Source: Pseudomonas quebecensis
Lineage (GTDB): Bacteria; Pseudomonadota; Gammaproteobacteria; Pseudomonadales; Pseudomonadaceae
DNA length: 64,000 bases
NCBI RefSeq assembly: GCF_026410085.1
Contig: NZ_CP112866.1
Location: forward strand, 3,595,001 to 3,659,000
Direction of reading: 5' to 3'
Every line of letters begins with the position of its first letter. Within the stretch, counting starts at the first letter, position 1. The notes under the pieces were generated by a model. The model did no database searches and was not told where the DNA came from. It saw only the letters and a program-made list of their open reading frames with translations. Both the position numbers and the translations under genes were made by a program. Of the stretch, positions 1-9,300 are shown in pieces.

Positions 1-754
1 AATACTCGGTTTCACCCAAGTGCTGGGCGATTTCCCAGGCACCGCGCGGCGCGTCGAACAGATCGCTGAATTTCAGGCGCAGGCCCTGCACCTGATCCGG
101 CTGCCAGCGATGCAGGCGGGCCAGGTCGGTGAGATTGGTCAGGCCGAGGTAGCCGTCGATTTCACCGGCGCCGACGTGGAACGTGCCGACCACGGTAAAG
201 CGCTTCATGCGTGGGAACATACCGGCCGGGGTGACCGTGACTTCCGGGGCGACGAAGGTGAGCTTGTCGCCGATGCCCACGCCGAGCTTGGCTGCGGCCT
301 TGTCACCGATGACGATGCCAAAACTGCCGGGCGCCAGGTCGTCAAGCCTGCCCTGCAGCATGAACCGGTCGATGATCGAGACCTTGCGCTCCTGGGCCGG
401 GTCGATGGCGTTGAGCAGGATTTTCTGCACCTTGCCATCATTGGTCAGCAACCCCTGCATCTGAGTGAACGGCGCAACGGCCACCACCTTGGGGTTCTGC
501 TTGACCTTGTCGGCCAGGCTCTGCCAGTCGCCGATGGGCTCGCTGGCTTCGATGGTCGCATGGGGCACCATGCCCAGCACGCGGGTGCGCATCTCATGAT
601 CGAAGCCGTTCATCACCGACAGCACCACGATCATCACAACCACGCCCAAGGCGAGCCCGATCATCGAGGTCAAGGAAATGAACGACACAAAATGATTGCG
701 GCGCTTTGCACGGGTATAACGCGTGCCGATAAATACGAAGAGAGGTCTGAACAT
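1..754 (-). CDS. lolC: LolC-type lipoprotein-releasing ABC transporter permease (3' end cut by window)
   Basis: This is the inner-membrane permease of the LolCDE exporter, which releases mature lipoproteins from the inner membrane to LolA. The frame starts MFRPLFVFIGTRYTRAKRR, the usual LolC/LolE beginning, followed by a first membrane helix around residues 22-48 (SLTSMIGLALGVVVMIVVL). After it comes the large periplasmic domain with segments such as TRVLGMVPHATIE and DAPRGAWEIAQ. About 251 codons are present; the remaining periplasmic part and the three C-terminal helices lie outside the window, as probably does lolD. LolC and LolE are hard to separate from this half alone. The gene is divergent from the PilZ-like gene. 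Confidence 0.88.
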   Translation of the reverse strand, partial: MFRPLFVFIGTRYTRAKRRNHFVSFISLTSMIGLALGVVVMIVVLSVMNGFDHEMRTRVLGMVPHATIEASEPIGDWQSLADKVKQNPKVVAVAPFTQMQGLLTNDGKVQKILLNAIDPAQERKVSIIDRFMLQGRLDDLAPGSFGIVIGDKAAAKLGVGIGDKLTFVAPEVTVTPAGMFPRMKRFTVVGTFHVGAGEIDGYLGLTNLTDLARLHRWQPDQVQGLRLKFSDLFDAPRGAWEIAQHLGETEY

Positions 755-848
755 GTCGGGGCTTGTTCGGAGGAAAAGAAGACGTCCCGGTGGCGGGGTC
801 TGGTAAGCAGCTTTACACTCAGACCATTACCGCCAGCTGGGGTTCGCC

Positions 849-1433
849 ATGACGACATTAGATGAAGAAGAGCGCCGCGAATACTACCGTATCGATGACA
901 TGATCGCACTTCAAATCAAAAGCCTGTCTGCCCCTGAAGCAGCCAGCAAGGAAGTATTGCTGGATGATTCACCGCTGTTCAACCTGCTCAGTGAATTGCA
1001 CCTGAGCGAATTCGAAGCCCAGCACCTGTTGCGCCAGATCAGCGAGAAAGATCGCAGCCTGGCGGCGTTCCTCAAAGTCCAGAACAAACGCCTGGATCTG
1101 CTCAGCCAAATCATGGCCCGTGGCCTGTTGGACGAAGTCGGCGCCCCGCAGCCGGTGATCATCTCCGAAGGCGGTATCGACTTCCAGCACCCCTCATCGT
1201 TGCCTGTCGGCGCGCACCTGGCGGTCAAGCTGGTGCTGATGCCCCAGGCCCTGGGCCTGCTGCTGCGCGCCAAGGTTACCCATTGCGACGCCAAGGGCGA
1301 GGGCTTCGATGTGGGCACGGAATTCGAATCCATGACCGATGCCCAACGCCAGTTGCTGGCGCGCTACATCCTGCAGAAGCAAGCCCAGGAACGGCGCCTG
1401 GCGCGGGAAAAAAGCGACGCCCAGGCCACCTGA
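849..1433 (+). CDS. PilZ-domain protein
   Basis: This 194-residue cytoplasmic protein probably belongs to the PilZ family of cyclic-di-GMP receptors. An RxxxR motif (R10-R14, RREYYR) sits at the N-terminus, and a second PilZ-like element, ISEGGIDF, lies near residues 105-112 with S106 and G109 of the SxxG part. The acidic or Asn residue normally two positions before this Ser is replaced by Ile, so dinucleotide binding may be weak or absent. A predicted helical stretch separates the two motifs, and the C-terminus (residues 170-190) is a charged helix. It sits between divergent lolC and a phosphodiesterase gene 44 bases downstream, an arrangement typical of Pseudomonas. Confidence 0.8.
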   Translation: MTTLDEEERREYYRIDDMIALQIKSLSAPEAASKEVLLDDSPLFNLLSELHLSEFEAQHLLRQISEKDRSLAAFLKVQNKRLDLLSQIMARGLLDEVGAPQPVIISEGGIDFQHPSSLPVGAHLAVKLVLMPQALGLLLRAKVTHCDAKGEGFDVGTEFESMTDAQRQLLARYILQKQAQERRLAREKSDAQAT

Positions 1434-1477
1434 ATTCGTATACATCCCGCCGGACGATCCGGCGAAAAGGAGCAACT

Positions 1478-2200
1478 GTGACCCTGATTTACGGCCACCG
1501 CGGTGCCAAAGGCGAAGCACCGGAAAACACCCTGACCAGCTTTCAACAATGCCTCAAGCACGGTGTACGCCGCTGCGAACTGGACTTGCACCTGTCCATG
1601 GACGGCGAGCTGATGGTTATCCACGACCCGACCCTCAAACGCACGGCTGACCGTCGCGGCAAGGTGGTCGACTATTCGGCAGCCGACCTGGTGAAAATGG
1701 ACGCGCGCAAGGGCGGTCCCGGCTGGCTCACGCCCTGCCCCATTCCACGCCTGGAGGCGTTGTTCGAACAGTGCGACTTCGATCACTGGCAACTGGAAGT
1801 CAAAAGCGCCTCGCGCACTCGCGCGGCGACCACCGTATTGGCAATCCGTGAAATGGCCGTGCGCTTTGGCCTGATGGACAAGGTCACTGTGACCTCCAGC
1901 TCGCGGGAAGTGCTCAAGGCCGCCGTGGAGCTCACGCCGGACCTGTCACGCGGGCTGGTGGCCGAATACGCCTGGCTCGACCCATTGAAAGTCGCGCAGA
2001 ACTACGGCTGTGAGTACCTGGCATTGAATTGGACGCTGTGCACCCCTGAACGCTTGCAGAAAGCCCAGCGCCAGGGGTTGCACGTGTCCGTGTGGACGGT
2101 CAACGAACCCGCGCTGATGCGCAGGCTCGCCGACTTCGGCGTCGATAGCCTGATTACAGACTTTCCCGGTTTGGCCACTGCCACCCTCGGGAATGGCTGA
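1478..2200 (+). CDS. Glycerophosphodiester phosphodiesterase (UgpQ-like)
   Basis: This 240-residue enzyme should hydrolyse glycerophosphodiesters to glycerol-3-phosphate and an alcohol. The GDPD signature is clear: YGHRGAKGEAPENT at the N-terminus supplies the catalytic His-Arg, ELDLHLSMDGELMVIHD carries the metal-binding Glu/Asp and second His, LEVKS follows, and the C-terminus has VSVWTVNE and GVDSLITDFP, closing a TIM barrel. I chose the GTG at 1478 because AAGGAG lies 5 bases upstream and the conserved barrel begins immediately; a longer frame to 1283 overlaps the previous gene and has no ribosome site. There is no signal peptide, so it resembles cytoplasmic UgpQ rather than periplasmic GlpQ. 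Confidence 0.9.
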   Translation: MTLIYGHRGAKGEAPENTLTSFQQCLKHGVRRCELDLHLSMDGELMVIHDPTLKRTADRRGKVVDYSAADLVKMDARKGGPGWLTPCPIPRLEALFEQCDFDHWQLEVKSASRTRAATTVLAIREMAVRFGLMDKVTVTSSSREVLKAAVELTPDLSRGLVAEYAWLDPLKVAQNYGCEYLALNWTLCTPERLQKAQRQGLHVSVWTVNEPALMRRLADFGVDSLITDFPGLATATLGNG

Positions 2201-2211
2201 AATCGGTCTCC

Positions 2212-2236
2212 CCGGCCGGCTCAGGCCACCGGCCGG
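2212..2236. repeat. Inverted repeat between convergent genes
   Basis: Two copies of CCGGCCGG (2212-2219 and 2229-2236) can form an 8-base-pair stem with a 9-base loop, between the convergent phosphodiesterase and sthA genes. No clear T-run follows on either strand, so it is only a weak terminator candidate. Confidence 0.4.
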
Positions 2237-2242
2237 AGCCGC

Positions 2243-3637
2243 TCAAAAAAGCCGGTTGAGGCCGTCGTAGGCGGCTACCCGATAGGCTTCGGCCATGGTC
2301 GGGTAGTTGAACGTGGTGTTTACAAAATACTTGAGGGTATTTTGCTCGCCCGGCTGATTCATGATGGCCTGGCCGATGTGCACGATCTCCGACGCCTGGT
2401 AACCGAAGCAATGCACGCCGAGGACTTCCAGGGTTTCACGGTGAAACAGAATCTTCAGCATGCCTTGCGGCTCACCGGCGATCTGCGCACGCGCCATGCT
2501 CTTGAAAAACGCCTTGCCCACTTCATAAGGCACCTTGGCCTTGGTCAGTTCGTGCTCGTTCTTGCCGATCGAGCTGATCTCGGGAATCGTGTAGATACCG
2601 GTGGGCACGTCGTTCACATAGCGCCAGCTGCCGTTGTCGACAATACTGCCGGCGGCCGAACGCCCCTGGTCATGGGCGGCGCTGGCCAGGCTCGGCCAAC
2701 CGATCACATCGCCGGCGCCATAGACGTTCGCCACACAGGTGCGGTAATTCTCGTCCACTTCGATCTGGCCACGGTTGTTGACCTTGACCCCGATGTTTTC
2801 CATGCCCAGCTTGTCGGTGTTGCCGGTACGCCCGTTGCACCACAGCAAGGCGTCGGCCTTTATCTTCTTGCCGGACTTGAGGTGCAGGATCACCCCGTTG
2901 TCCAGGCCTTCGACGCGCTCGTACTCTTCGTTGTGGCGCACGGTGATGTTGTTGTTGCTGAAGTGGTAACTCAACGCCTGGGAAATTTCCGAGTCCAGAA
3001 AGCTCAGCAACTGGTCGCGGTTGTCCACCAGCTCCACCAGTACGCCCAGGCCGCTGAAGATCGAGGCGTATTCACAGCCGATCACGCCGGCGCCGTAGAT
3101 GATCAGTTTGCGCGGGGTGTGGCCCAGGCTCAGGATGGTGTCGCTGTCGTAGATACGCGCGTGGTTGAAGTCGATATCGGCCGGGCGATACGGGCGCGAG
3201 CCGGTGGCGATGATGATGTGCTTGGCCACCAGTTTTTCGACCACGCCGTTGGAACACACCACTTCGATGGTTTGCTCGTCGGCGAAGCTGCCGGTACCGA
3301 AGAACAGGTCGACACGGTTGCGTGCGTAGTAACCGGTGCGCGACGCCACTTGCTTGGAGATGACTTTCTCGGCGCTTTTCAACACGTCCGGGAACGAAAA
3401 CCAGCGCGGCTCGCCAATGGCCCGGAACATCGGGTTGGTGTTGAACTGCATGATCTGGCGCACCGAGTGACGCAAGGCCTTGGACGGGATGGTACCCAGG
3501 TGGGTGCAGTTACCGCCGACCTGGCGACGGCTATCGACCATCGCCACCTTGCGCCCTGCCTTCGCGGCGTTCATCGCCGCACCTTCTCCAGCCGGGCCGG
3601 AACCCAGTACCACCACGTCGTAGTTGTAGACAGCCAT
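2243..3637 (-). CDS. sthA: Soluble pyridine nucleotide transhydrogenase
   Basis: This 464-residue FAD enzyme transfers hydride between NADPH and NAD+ in the cytoplasm and balances the two pools. It has the flavoprotein disulfide reductase fold: an FAD-binding GxGxxG ([13 protein letters not shown], residues 9-21), a central NAD(P)-binding [13 protein letters not shown], the FAD-contacting VYGAGDVIG, and a C-terminal dimerisation domain with [11 protein letters not shown]. As is normal for SthA, the redox-active CxxxxC is reduced to C44-THLG-T49, which separates it from lipoamide dehydrogenase and glutathione reductase. Length matches the family. It is convergent with the phosphodiesterase gene. 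Confidence 0.95.
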   Translation of the reverse strand: MAVYNYDVVVLGSGPAGEGAAMNAAKAGRKVAMVDSRRQVGGNCTHLGTIPSKALRHSVRQIMQFNTNPMFRAIGEPRWFSFPDVLKSAEKVISKQVASRTGYYARNRVDLFFGTGSFADEQTIEVVCSNGVVEKLVAKHIIIATGSRPYRPADIDFNHARIYDSDTILSLGHTPRKLIIYGAGVIGCEYASIFSGLGVLVELVDNRDQLLSFLDSEISQALSYHFSNNNITVRHNEEYERVEGLDNGVILHLKSGKKIKADALLWCNGRTGNTDKLGMENIGVKVNNRGQIEVDENYRTCVANVYGAGDVIGWPSLASAAHDQGRSAAGSIVDNGSWRYVNDVPTGIYTIPEISSIGKNEHELTKAKVPYEVGKAFFKSMARAQIAGEPQGMLKILFHRETLEVLGVHCFGYQASEIVHIGQAIMNQPGEQNTLKYFVNTTFNYPTMAEAYRVAAYDGLNRLF

Positions 3638-3850
3638 GCGTACTCCTCAGAACAGGCCAGGCGTACGGTTGGACGCCGGGCTAAATCATGCCGCGGCCAG
3701 CGGTCATGAAGGACAATTTGGCTCAAGTGTGTGAACCGGGGCACAGTCTATAGAAGGCTCAACGCCGCGCACATTAACCCTTGGTCGCGTCGTAGGCCAA
3801 CCTTGCCATACTACAGGACGCAAATCAGCGTCGATTTCAGGATGAGCATT

Positions 3851-4384
3851 ATGCGACAACTATTTTTTTGTTTGATGCTGATGGTGTCGATCACCGCGCA
3901 CGCCAGTGATGCTCAGCGGCTCAAGCAAGCGGCCTTCCCGGCGCAGGCTGGGGAACTGATCCTCAAAAACCAGGCGGTGCTCACCTATCTGTGGGCGGAC
4001 GTGTATGCCGCAGCGCTGTATGCCCCGGCAGCGCTCAGCGCCAGGCACGCCTGGGACCAGCAGGCTGCACTGCGCCTGACGCTGTATTACTTTCGCGACA
4101 TCGACCGCAACGACGTGATCAAGGCCGCCACGGCCACCCTTGAGCGCCAACAAGCCAATGCTCGATTAAAGCCTGAGCTGGATAAGTTGCACGCCAGCTT
4201 TCGCGACATCCGCAGCGGTGACCGTTATGCCCTGGACTTTCATCCCGGTCGCGGTTTGGAGCTGGAGATCAATGGGCAAGTGGTGTTCATCAGTCGCGAT
4301 GACGAACTGGCACGGGCCTACCTGGGCATCTGGCTCGCGCCTGGGGGGTTATCGGATGAGTTGCGCGGCCGGTTGCTGAAGTGA
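3851..4384 (+). CDS. Chalcone isomerase-like periplasmic protein
   Basis: The 177-residue product starts with a clear signal peptide (MRQLFFCLMLMVSITAHA, cleavage near ASD). The mature part resembles the bacterial chalcone-isomerase-like family, with the typical LTYLWADVYAAALYAP strand, LTLYYFRDIDRNDVIKAA and the closing YLGIWLAPGGLSDELRGRLL. No enzymatic role is established for bacterial members, so function is unknown. I prefer the ATG at 3851 over the in-frame ATG at 3842 because AGGATGAG sits 8 bases before it. It is transcribed alone and ends before a REPIN and a bidirectional terminator. Confidence 0.8.
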   Translation: MRQLFFCLMLMVSITAHASDAQRLKQAAFPAQAGELILKNQAVLTYLWADVYAAALYAPAALSARHAWDQQAALRLTLYYFRDIDRNDVIKAATATLERQQANARLKPELDKLHASFRDIRSGDRYALDFHPGRGLELEINGQVVFISRDDELARAYLGIWLAPGGLSDELRGRLLK

Positions 4385-4405
4385 TGCGACGGCTGAACGA
4401 TCGCC

Positions 4406-4477
4406 ATCGAGGGCAAGCCCCCTCCCATATTTGAATCTATTCCCACATCAAACCGTGGGAGGGGGCTTGCCCCCGAT
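4406..4477. repeat. REPIN (paired REP palindromes)
   Basis: Two inverted REP copies, ATCGAGGGCAAGCCCCCTCC (from 4406) and GGGAGGGGGCTTGCCCCCGAT (to 4477), flank about 27 spacer bases. This is the GGGGGCTTGCCCC class common in P. fluorescens. It lies between convergent genes. Confidence 0.85.
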
Positions 4478-4510
4478 GAGGTATCCCAGACAACACAAAA
4501 TCCCAGCCAC

Positions 4511-4540
4511 AAAAAAGCCCCGAACCAGTCGGGGCTTTTT
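4511..4540. terminator. Bidirectional Rho-independent terminator
   Basis: A-tract, stem AGCCCCG, loop AACCAGT, stem CGGGGCT and T-tract form a symmetrical hairpin between the chalcone-isomerase-like gene and gap. It can end transcription from both sides. Confidence 0.9.
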
Positions 4541-4556
4541 CATTCAGCGCAGAGGC

Positions 4557-6020
4557 TTAGCGCGGAAACGCCGGCGGGTTGACCCCGGCCATGTCTTCCA
4601 TCACGCGAACCACCTGGCAGCTGTAGCCGAACTCGTTGTCGTACCACACGTACAGCACAACGCGGTTGTCCTGGGTAATGGTCGCTTCCGCATCCACCAC
4701 ACCGGCGTGGCGCGAGCCGACGAAGTCGGTGGACACCACTTCCTGCGAATTGACGAAGTCGATCTGCTTGTGCAGGTCGGAGTGCAGGGCCATGTAGCGC
4801 AGGTACTCGTTCATCTCTTCGCGGGTAGCGGCTTTCTCAAGGTTCAGGTTGAGAATTGCCATCGACACGTTAGGCGTCGGAACACGGATCGCGTTGCCGG
4901 TCAGCTTGCCGGCCAATTCAGGCAGGGCTTTGGCAGCGGCAGTGGCGGCACCGGTCTCGGTGATCACCATGTTCAGCGCGGCGCTGCGGCCACGGCGGTC
5001 GCCTTTGTGGAAGTTGTCGATCAGGTTCTGGTCGTTGGTGTACGAGTGAACGGTTTCGACGTGGCCATTGACGATGCCGAACTTGTCGTTCACGGCCTTG
5101 AGCACCGGCACGATGGCGTTGGTGGTGCAGGACGCGGCCGACACGATTTTGTCGTCAGCGGTGATGTCAGCGTGGTTGATGCCATGCACGATGTTCTTGA
5201 GCTTGCCCTTGCCAGGCGCGGTCAGGACGACGCGGGCGATGCCCGGGCACTGCAAGTGCTGGCCCAGGCCCTCGGCATCACGCCATACGCCGGTGTTGTC
5301 CACCAGCAGGGCGTCCTGGATGCCGTACTGGGTGTAGTCCACCTCGGTCGGGTTCTTGGCGTAGATCACCTGGATCAGGTTACCGTTGGCCGTGATGGTG
5401 TTGTTTTCTTCGTCGATGGTGATGGTGCCGTTGAACGAACCATGTACCGAATCGCGACGCAGCAGGCTGGCGCGCTTGGTCAGGTCATTCTCGGCGCCTT
5501 TGCGCACGACGATGGCACGCAGGCGCAGGCCGTCGCCGCCACCGGTTTTTTCGATCAGGATGCGTGCCAGCAGGCGGCCGATACGACCAAAGCCGTACAG
5601 CACCACGTCGGTGCCCTTGCGGGCCGCGGCGCTCTGCTGGCCGACCACATCGGCCATTTCTTCACGCACGAACTGCTCGGCGCTGCGGCCGTTGGCTTCA
5701 TTGCGGAATTTGTAGGCCAGTTTGCCCAGGTCTACCGATGCCGCGCCGAGCTTGAGCTCGCTCATGGCCTTGAGCAGGGGGAATGTTTCGTGGACGGAGA
5801 GTTCGCTGTCGTCGGCGGAGCGATGGCGAGCAAAGCGGTGCGCCTTGAGAATCGCGATGACTGACTGGTTGATCAGGCTGCGGCCATAGATCGAGCTGAC
5901 CACATTGTTATTGCGGTACAGCTGACCGATGAGCGGGATCATCGCTTCTGCGAGTGCTTCACGGTCGATCCATTCACCAAGACACTGGTCGGGCTTCTGA
6001 GTCACGGGAACCTTCCACAT
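4557..6020 (-). CDS. gap: Glyceraldehyde-3-phosphate dehydrogenase with long N-terminal extension
   Basis: This enzyme interconverts glyceraldehyde-3-phosphate and 1,3-bisphosphoglycerate. The canonical core begins with Rossmann GFGRIGR at 143-149; catalytic C298 is in SAASCTTNA and partner H325 in VETVHSYTND. About 135 extra residues precede the core, so the protein is about 487 rather than about 335 residues; this longer class is known in Pseudomonas. The start is uncertain: ATG at 6020 has no ribosome site, whereas an in-frame GTG at 6005 (giving VTQKPDQ) has TGGAAGG 5 bases upstream and may be the true start. A good sigma-70 promoter lies just upstream. The gene is divergent from mfd. Confidence 0.93.
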   Translation of the reverse strand: MWKVPVTQKPDQCLGEWIDREALAEAMIPLIGQLYRNNNVVSSIYGRSLINQSVIAILKAHRFARHRSADDSELSVHETFPLLKAMSELKLGAASVDLGKLAYKFRNEANGRSAEQFVREEMADVVGQQSAAARKGTDVVLYGFGRIGRLLARILIEKTGGGDGLRLRAIVVRKGAENDLTKRASLLRRDSVHGSFNGTITIDEENNTITANGNLIQVIYAKNPTEVDYTQYGIQDALLVDNTGVWRDAEGLGQHLQCPGIARVVLTAPGKGKLKNIVHGINHADITADDKIVSAASCTTNAIVPVLKAVNDKFGIVNGHVETVHSYTNDQNLIDNFHKGDRRGRSAALNMVITETGAATAAAKALPELAGKLTGNAIRVPTPNVSMAILNLNLEKAATREEMNEYLRYMALHSDLHKQIDFVNSQEVVSTDFVGSRHAGVVDAEATITQDNRVVLYVWYDNEFGYSCQVVRVMEDMAGVNPPAFPR

Positions 6021-6360
6021 GTAGGGGCTGAAAAAAGGGGCTACATTATGTCGCCCGACTGCCCGTTGAGCAATGCGCCGACACCAACAAAAAGCCCTTG
6101 CAAAAAACTACCACCACGCTACAGGCCAGGAAACACGCGGGTTCCAGAAGGCCACCATTGAGACGGTTGCGCCGACTTGTCCGTAACCCTCCGAAACATA
6201 CGTGCTTTTCGGCACTACATATTGAGTCAAAACCCTGCATTGTTTGTCTTAGCCACTACATTTCCTACAAACCGTAATAGGCACAGTCAGCAACTGACAG
6301 GCGGCACCTGGGGCCGTTACAATTACCGACTTTGTCGCAACGCTTGGAGCTCAACCTTCC
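6021..6360. other. Divergent intergenic region gap/mfd
   Basis: These 340 bases hold no supported gene. They contain the gap promoter and, on the plus strand, a weaker possible mfd promoter: TTGTCT at 6244-6249 and TACAAA at 6266-6271 with 16-base spacing. The sequence is noticeably A/T-richer than the genes around it. No strong inverted repeat was seen. Confidence 0.5.
6045..6073 (-). promoter_or_regulatory. Predicted sigma-70 promoter of gap
   Basis: On the minus strand, TTGCTC (6073-6068) and CATAAT (6050-6045) are separated by exactly 17 bases. Transcription would start near 6038, about 20-30 bases before the gap start. Confidence 0.65.
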
Positions 6361-9300
6361 GTGCCCGTTCTGCGTCTACCGCAACTCCCTGCCGCGGCAG
6401 GTAAACAGCACTGGGGCAACCTGCCCGGTGCCGCCCTGAGCCTGGCCATCGCCGAGGCTGCCAGCGCAGCCAAGCGCTTTACCCTGCTGCTTACCGCCGA
6501 CAGCCAAAGCGCCGAACGGCTGGAGCAGGAGCTGAGCTTCTTCGCCCCCGATTTGCCGGTGCTGCATTTTCCCGACTGGGAAACCCTGCCCTACGATCTG
6601 TTCTCGCCGCACCAGGACATCATCTCCCAACGCATCGCCAGCCTGTACCGCCTGCCGGAACTGGCCCACGGCGTGCTGGTGGTGCCGATCACCACGGCGT
6701 TGCACCGCCTGGCGCCGACCAGGTTCCTGTTGGGCAGCAGCCTGGTGCTGGATGTGGGCCAGAAGCTTGACGTGGAGCAGATGCGCACGCGCCTGGAAGC
6801 CAGCGGCTATCGCTGTGTGGACACGGTGTACGAGCACGGCGAATTCGCGGTACGCGGCGCGCTGATCGACCTGTTTCCGATGGGCAGCAAGTTGCCTTAT
6901 CGCATCGATCTGTTCGACGACGAAATCGAAACCCTGCGCACCTTCGACCCGGAAAACCAGCGCTCCATCGACAAGGTCGAATCGATCAAGCTGCTGCCGG
7001 CGCGGGAATTCCCGTTGCAAAAAGACGCAGTGACCCGCTTCAAGGCGCGTTTTCGTGAGCGCTTCGACGTCGACTTCCGCCGCTGCCCGATCTTCCAGGA
7101 CCTGAGCAGCGGGATTACACCCGCCGGTATCGAGTACTACCTGCCGCTGTTTTTCGACGAAACCTCCACCCTGTTCGATTACCTGCCCCAGGACACGCAA
7201 GTGTTCTCGCTGCCGGGCATCGAACAGGCGGCGGAAAACTTCTGGAACGACGTGCGCAACCGTTATGAGGAGCGCCGCGTCGATCCCTCGCGTCCTTTAT
7301 TGCCGCCCGCCGAATTATTCCTGCCGGTGGAAGACTGCTTCGCGCGCCTGAAAAACTGGCCGCGTGTGGTGGCCAGCCAGCAGGATGTGGACGCCGGTGG
7401 CGGTCGCGAACGCTTCCCCGCGCAAGCACTGCCCGACCTCGCGATCCAGGCCAAGGCCACTCAGCCGCTGGAAGCGCTGTCCACATTCCTTGGCGACTTC
7501 CCGGGCCGCGTGCTGTTTACCGCCGAATCCGCCGGGCGCCGCGAAGTGCTGCTGGAGCTGCTCGAACGCCTGAAACTGCGACCTAAAACCGTCGACAGTT
7601 GGCCGGACTTTGTCGCGGGCAAGGATCGCCTGGCGATCACCATCGCACCGCTCGACGAAGGCCTGCTGTTGAATGACCCGGCCCTGGCACTGATTGCCGA
7701 GAGCCCGCTGTTCGGCCAGCGCGTGATGCAGCGTCGGCGTCGTGAAAAACGCGCCGACGCCAACAATGACGCGGTGATCAAGAACCTCACCGAACTGCGC
7801 GAAGGCGCGCCGGTGGTGCATATCGACCACGGTGTGGGCCGCTATCTGGGCCTGCAGACCCTGGAGATCGACAACCAGGCCGCCGAATTCCTCACGATGG
7901 AATATGCCGAAGGTGCCAAGCTTTACGTGCCGGTGGCCAACCTGCACCTGATCGCGCGCTATACCGGCAGCGACGACGCCTTGGCGCCGTTGCACCGGTT
8001 GGGCTCCGAGACCTGGCAGAAAGCCAAGCGCAAGGCCGCCGAACAAGTGCGCGATGTCGCGGCCGAGCTGCTGGACATCTACGCCCGCCGCGCCGCGCGT
8101 GAAGGTTATGCCTTCGCCGATCCGAAGGCCGACTATGCGACCTTCAGCGCCGGTTTCGCCTTTGAAGAAACCCCGGACCAGCAAACCACCATCGAAGCGG
8201 TGCGCGCCGATATGCTCGCGCCCAAACCGATGGATCGCCTGGTCTGCGGCGACGTCGGCTTCGGCAAGACCGAAGTGGCCATGCGCGCCGCCTTCATCGC
8301 AGTGCACGGCGGCAAACAGGTGGCAATCCTGGTGCCCACCACCCTGCTCGCTCAGCAGCACTACAACAGTTTCCGCGACCGCTTTGCCGATTGGCCGGTG
8401 ACCGTGGAAGTGATGAGCCGTTTCAAGTCCGCCAAGGAAGTGAACGCGGCCGTTGCCGACCTGGCCGAAGGCAAGATCGATATCGTGATCGGCACCCACA
8501 AGCTGCTGTCGGACGATGTGAAGATCAAGAACCTGGGGCTGGTGATCATCGATGAAGAACACCGCTTTGGTGTTCGGCAAAAGGAACAACTCAAGGCTTT
8601 GCGCAGCGAAGTCGACATCCTCACCCTGACTGCCACGCCGATTCCGCGCACGTTGAACATGGCGGTGTCGGGCATGCGCGACCTGTCCATCATCGCCACC
8701 CCACCGGCGCGGCGCCTGTCGGTGCGCACTTTCGTGATGGAGCAGAATAAAAGCACGGTCAAGGAAGCGCTGCTGCGGGAATTGCTGCGCGGCGGGCAGG
8801 TGTATTACCTGCACAACGACGTCAAGACCATCGAGAAATGCGCCGCCGATCTCGCCGAACTGGTACCCGAGGCGCGGATCGCCATCGGCCACGGGCAGAT
8901 GCGCGAGCGCGAGCTCGAACAGGTGATGAGCGACTTCTATCACAAGCGCTTCAATGTGCTGATCGCCTCGACCATCATCGAGACCGGCATCGACGTGCCG
9001 AGCGCCAACACCATCATCATCGAGCGCGCCGACAAATTCGGCCTGGCGCAACTGCATCAGTTGCGCGGCCGGGTCGGACGCAGCCATCACCAGGCTTACG
9101 CCTACCTGCTCACGCCGCCGCGCCAGCAGATTACCGGCGACGCGGAAAAACGCCTGGAAGCCATCGCCAACACCCAGGACCTGGGCGCCGGCTTTGTGCT
9201 GGCCACCAACGACCTGGAAATCCGCGGTGCCGGCGAACTGCTGGGCGACGGCCAGAGCGGGCAGATCCAGGCTGTAGGCTTCACGTTGTATATGGAAATG

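Noticed and set aside
2243..3637. Loss of the redox-active cysteine pair in SthA
   Set aside because: Expected in this family: SthA naturally has CxxxxT instead of CxxxxC.
2342..3709. Long plus-strand open frame opposite sthA
   Set aside because: It is antisense to a clear transhydrogenase, has no family features, and is a by-product of high G+C codon use.
4385..4556. Possible CRISPR-like repeat near gap
   Set aside because: Only two inverted palindromic copies plus a terminator; there are no regularly spaced direct repeats, so it is a REPIN.
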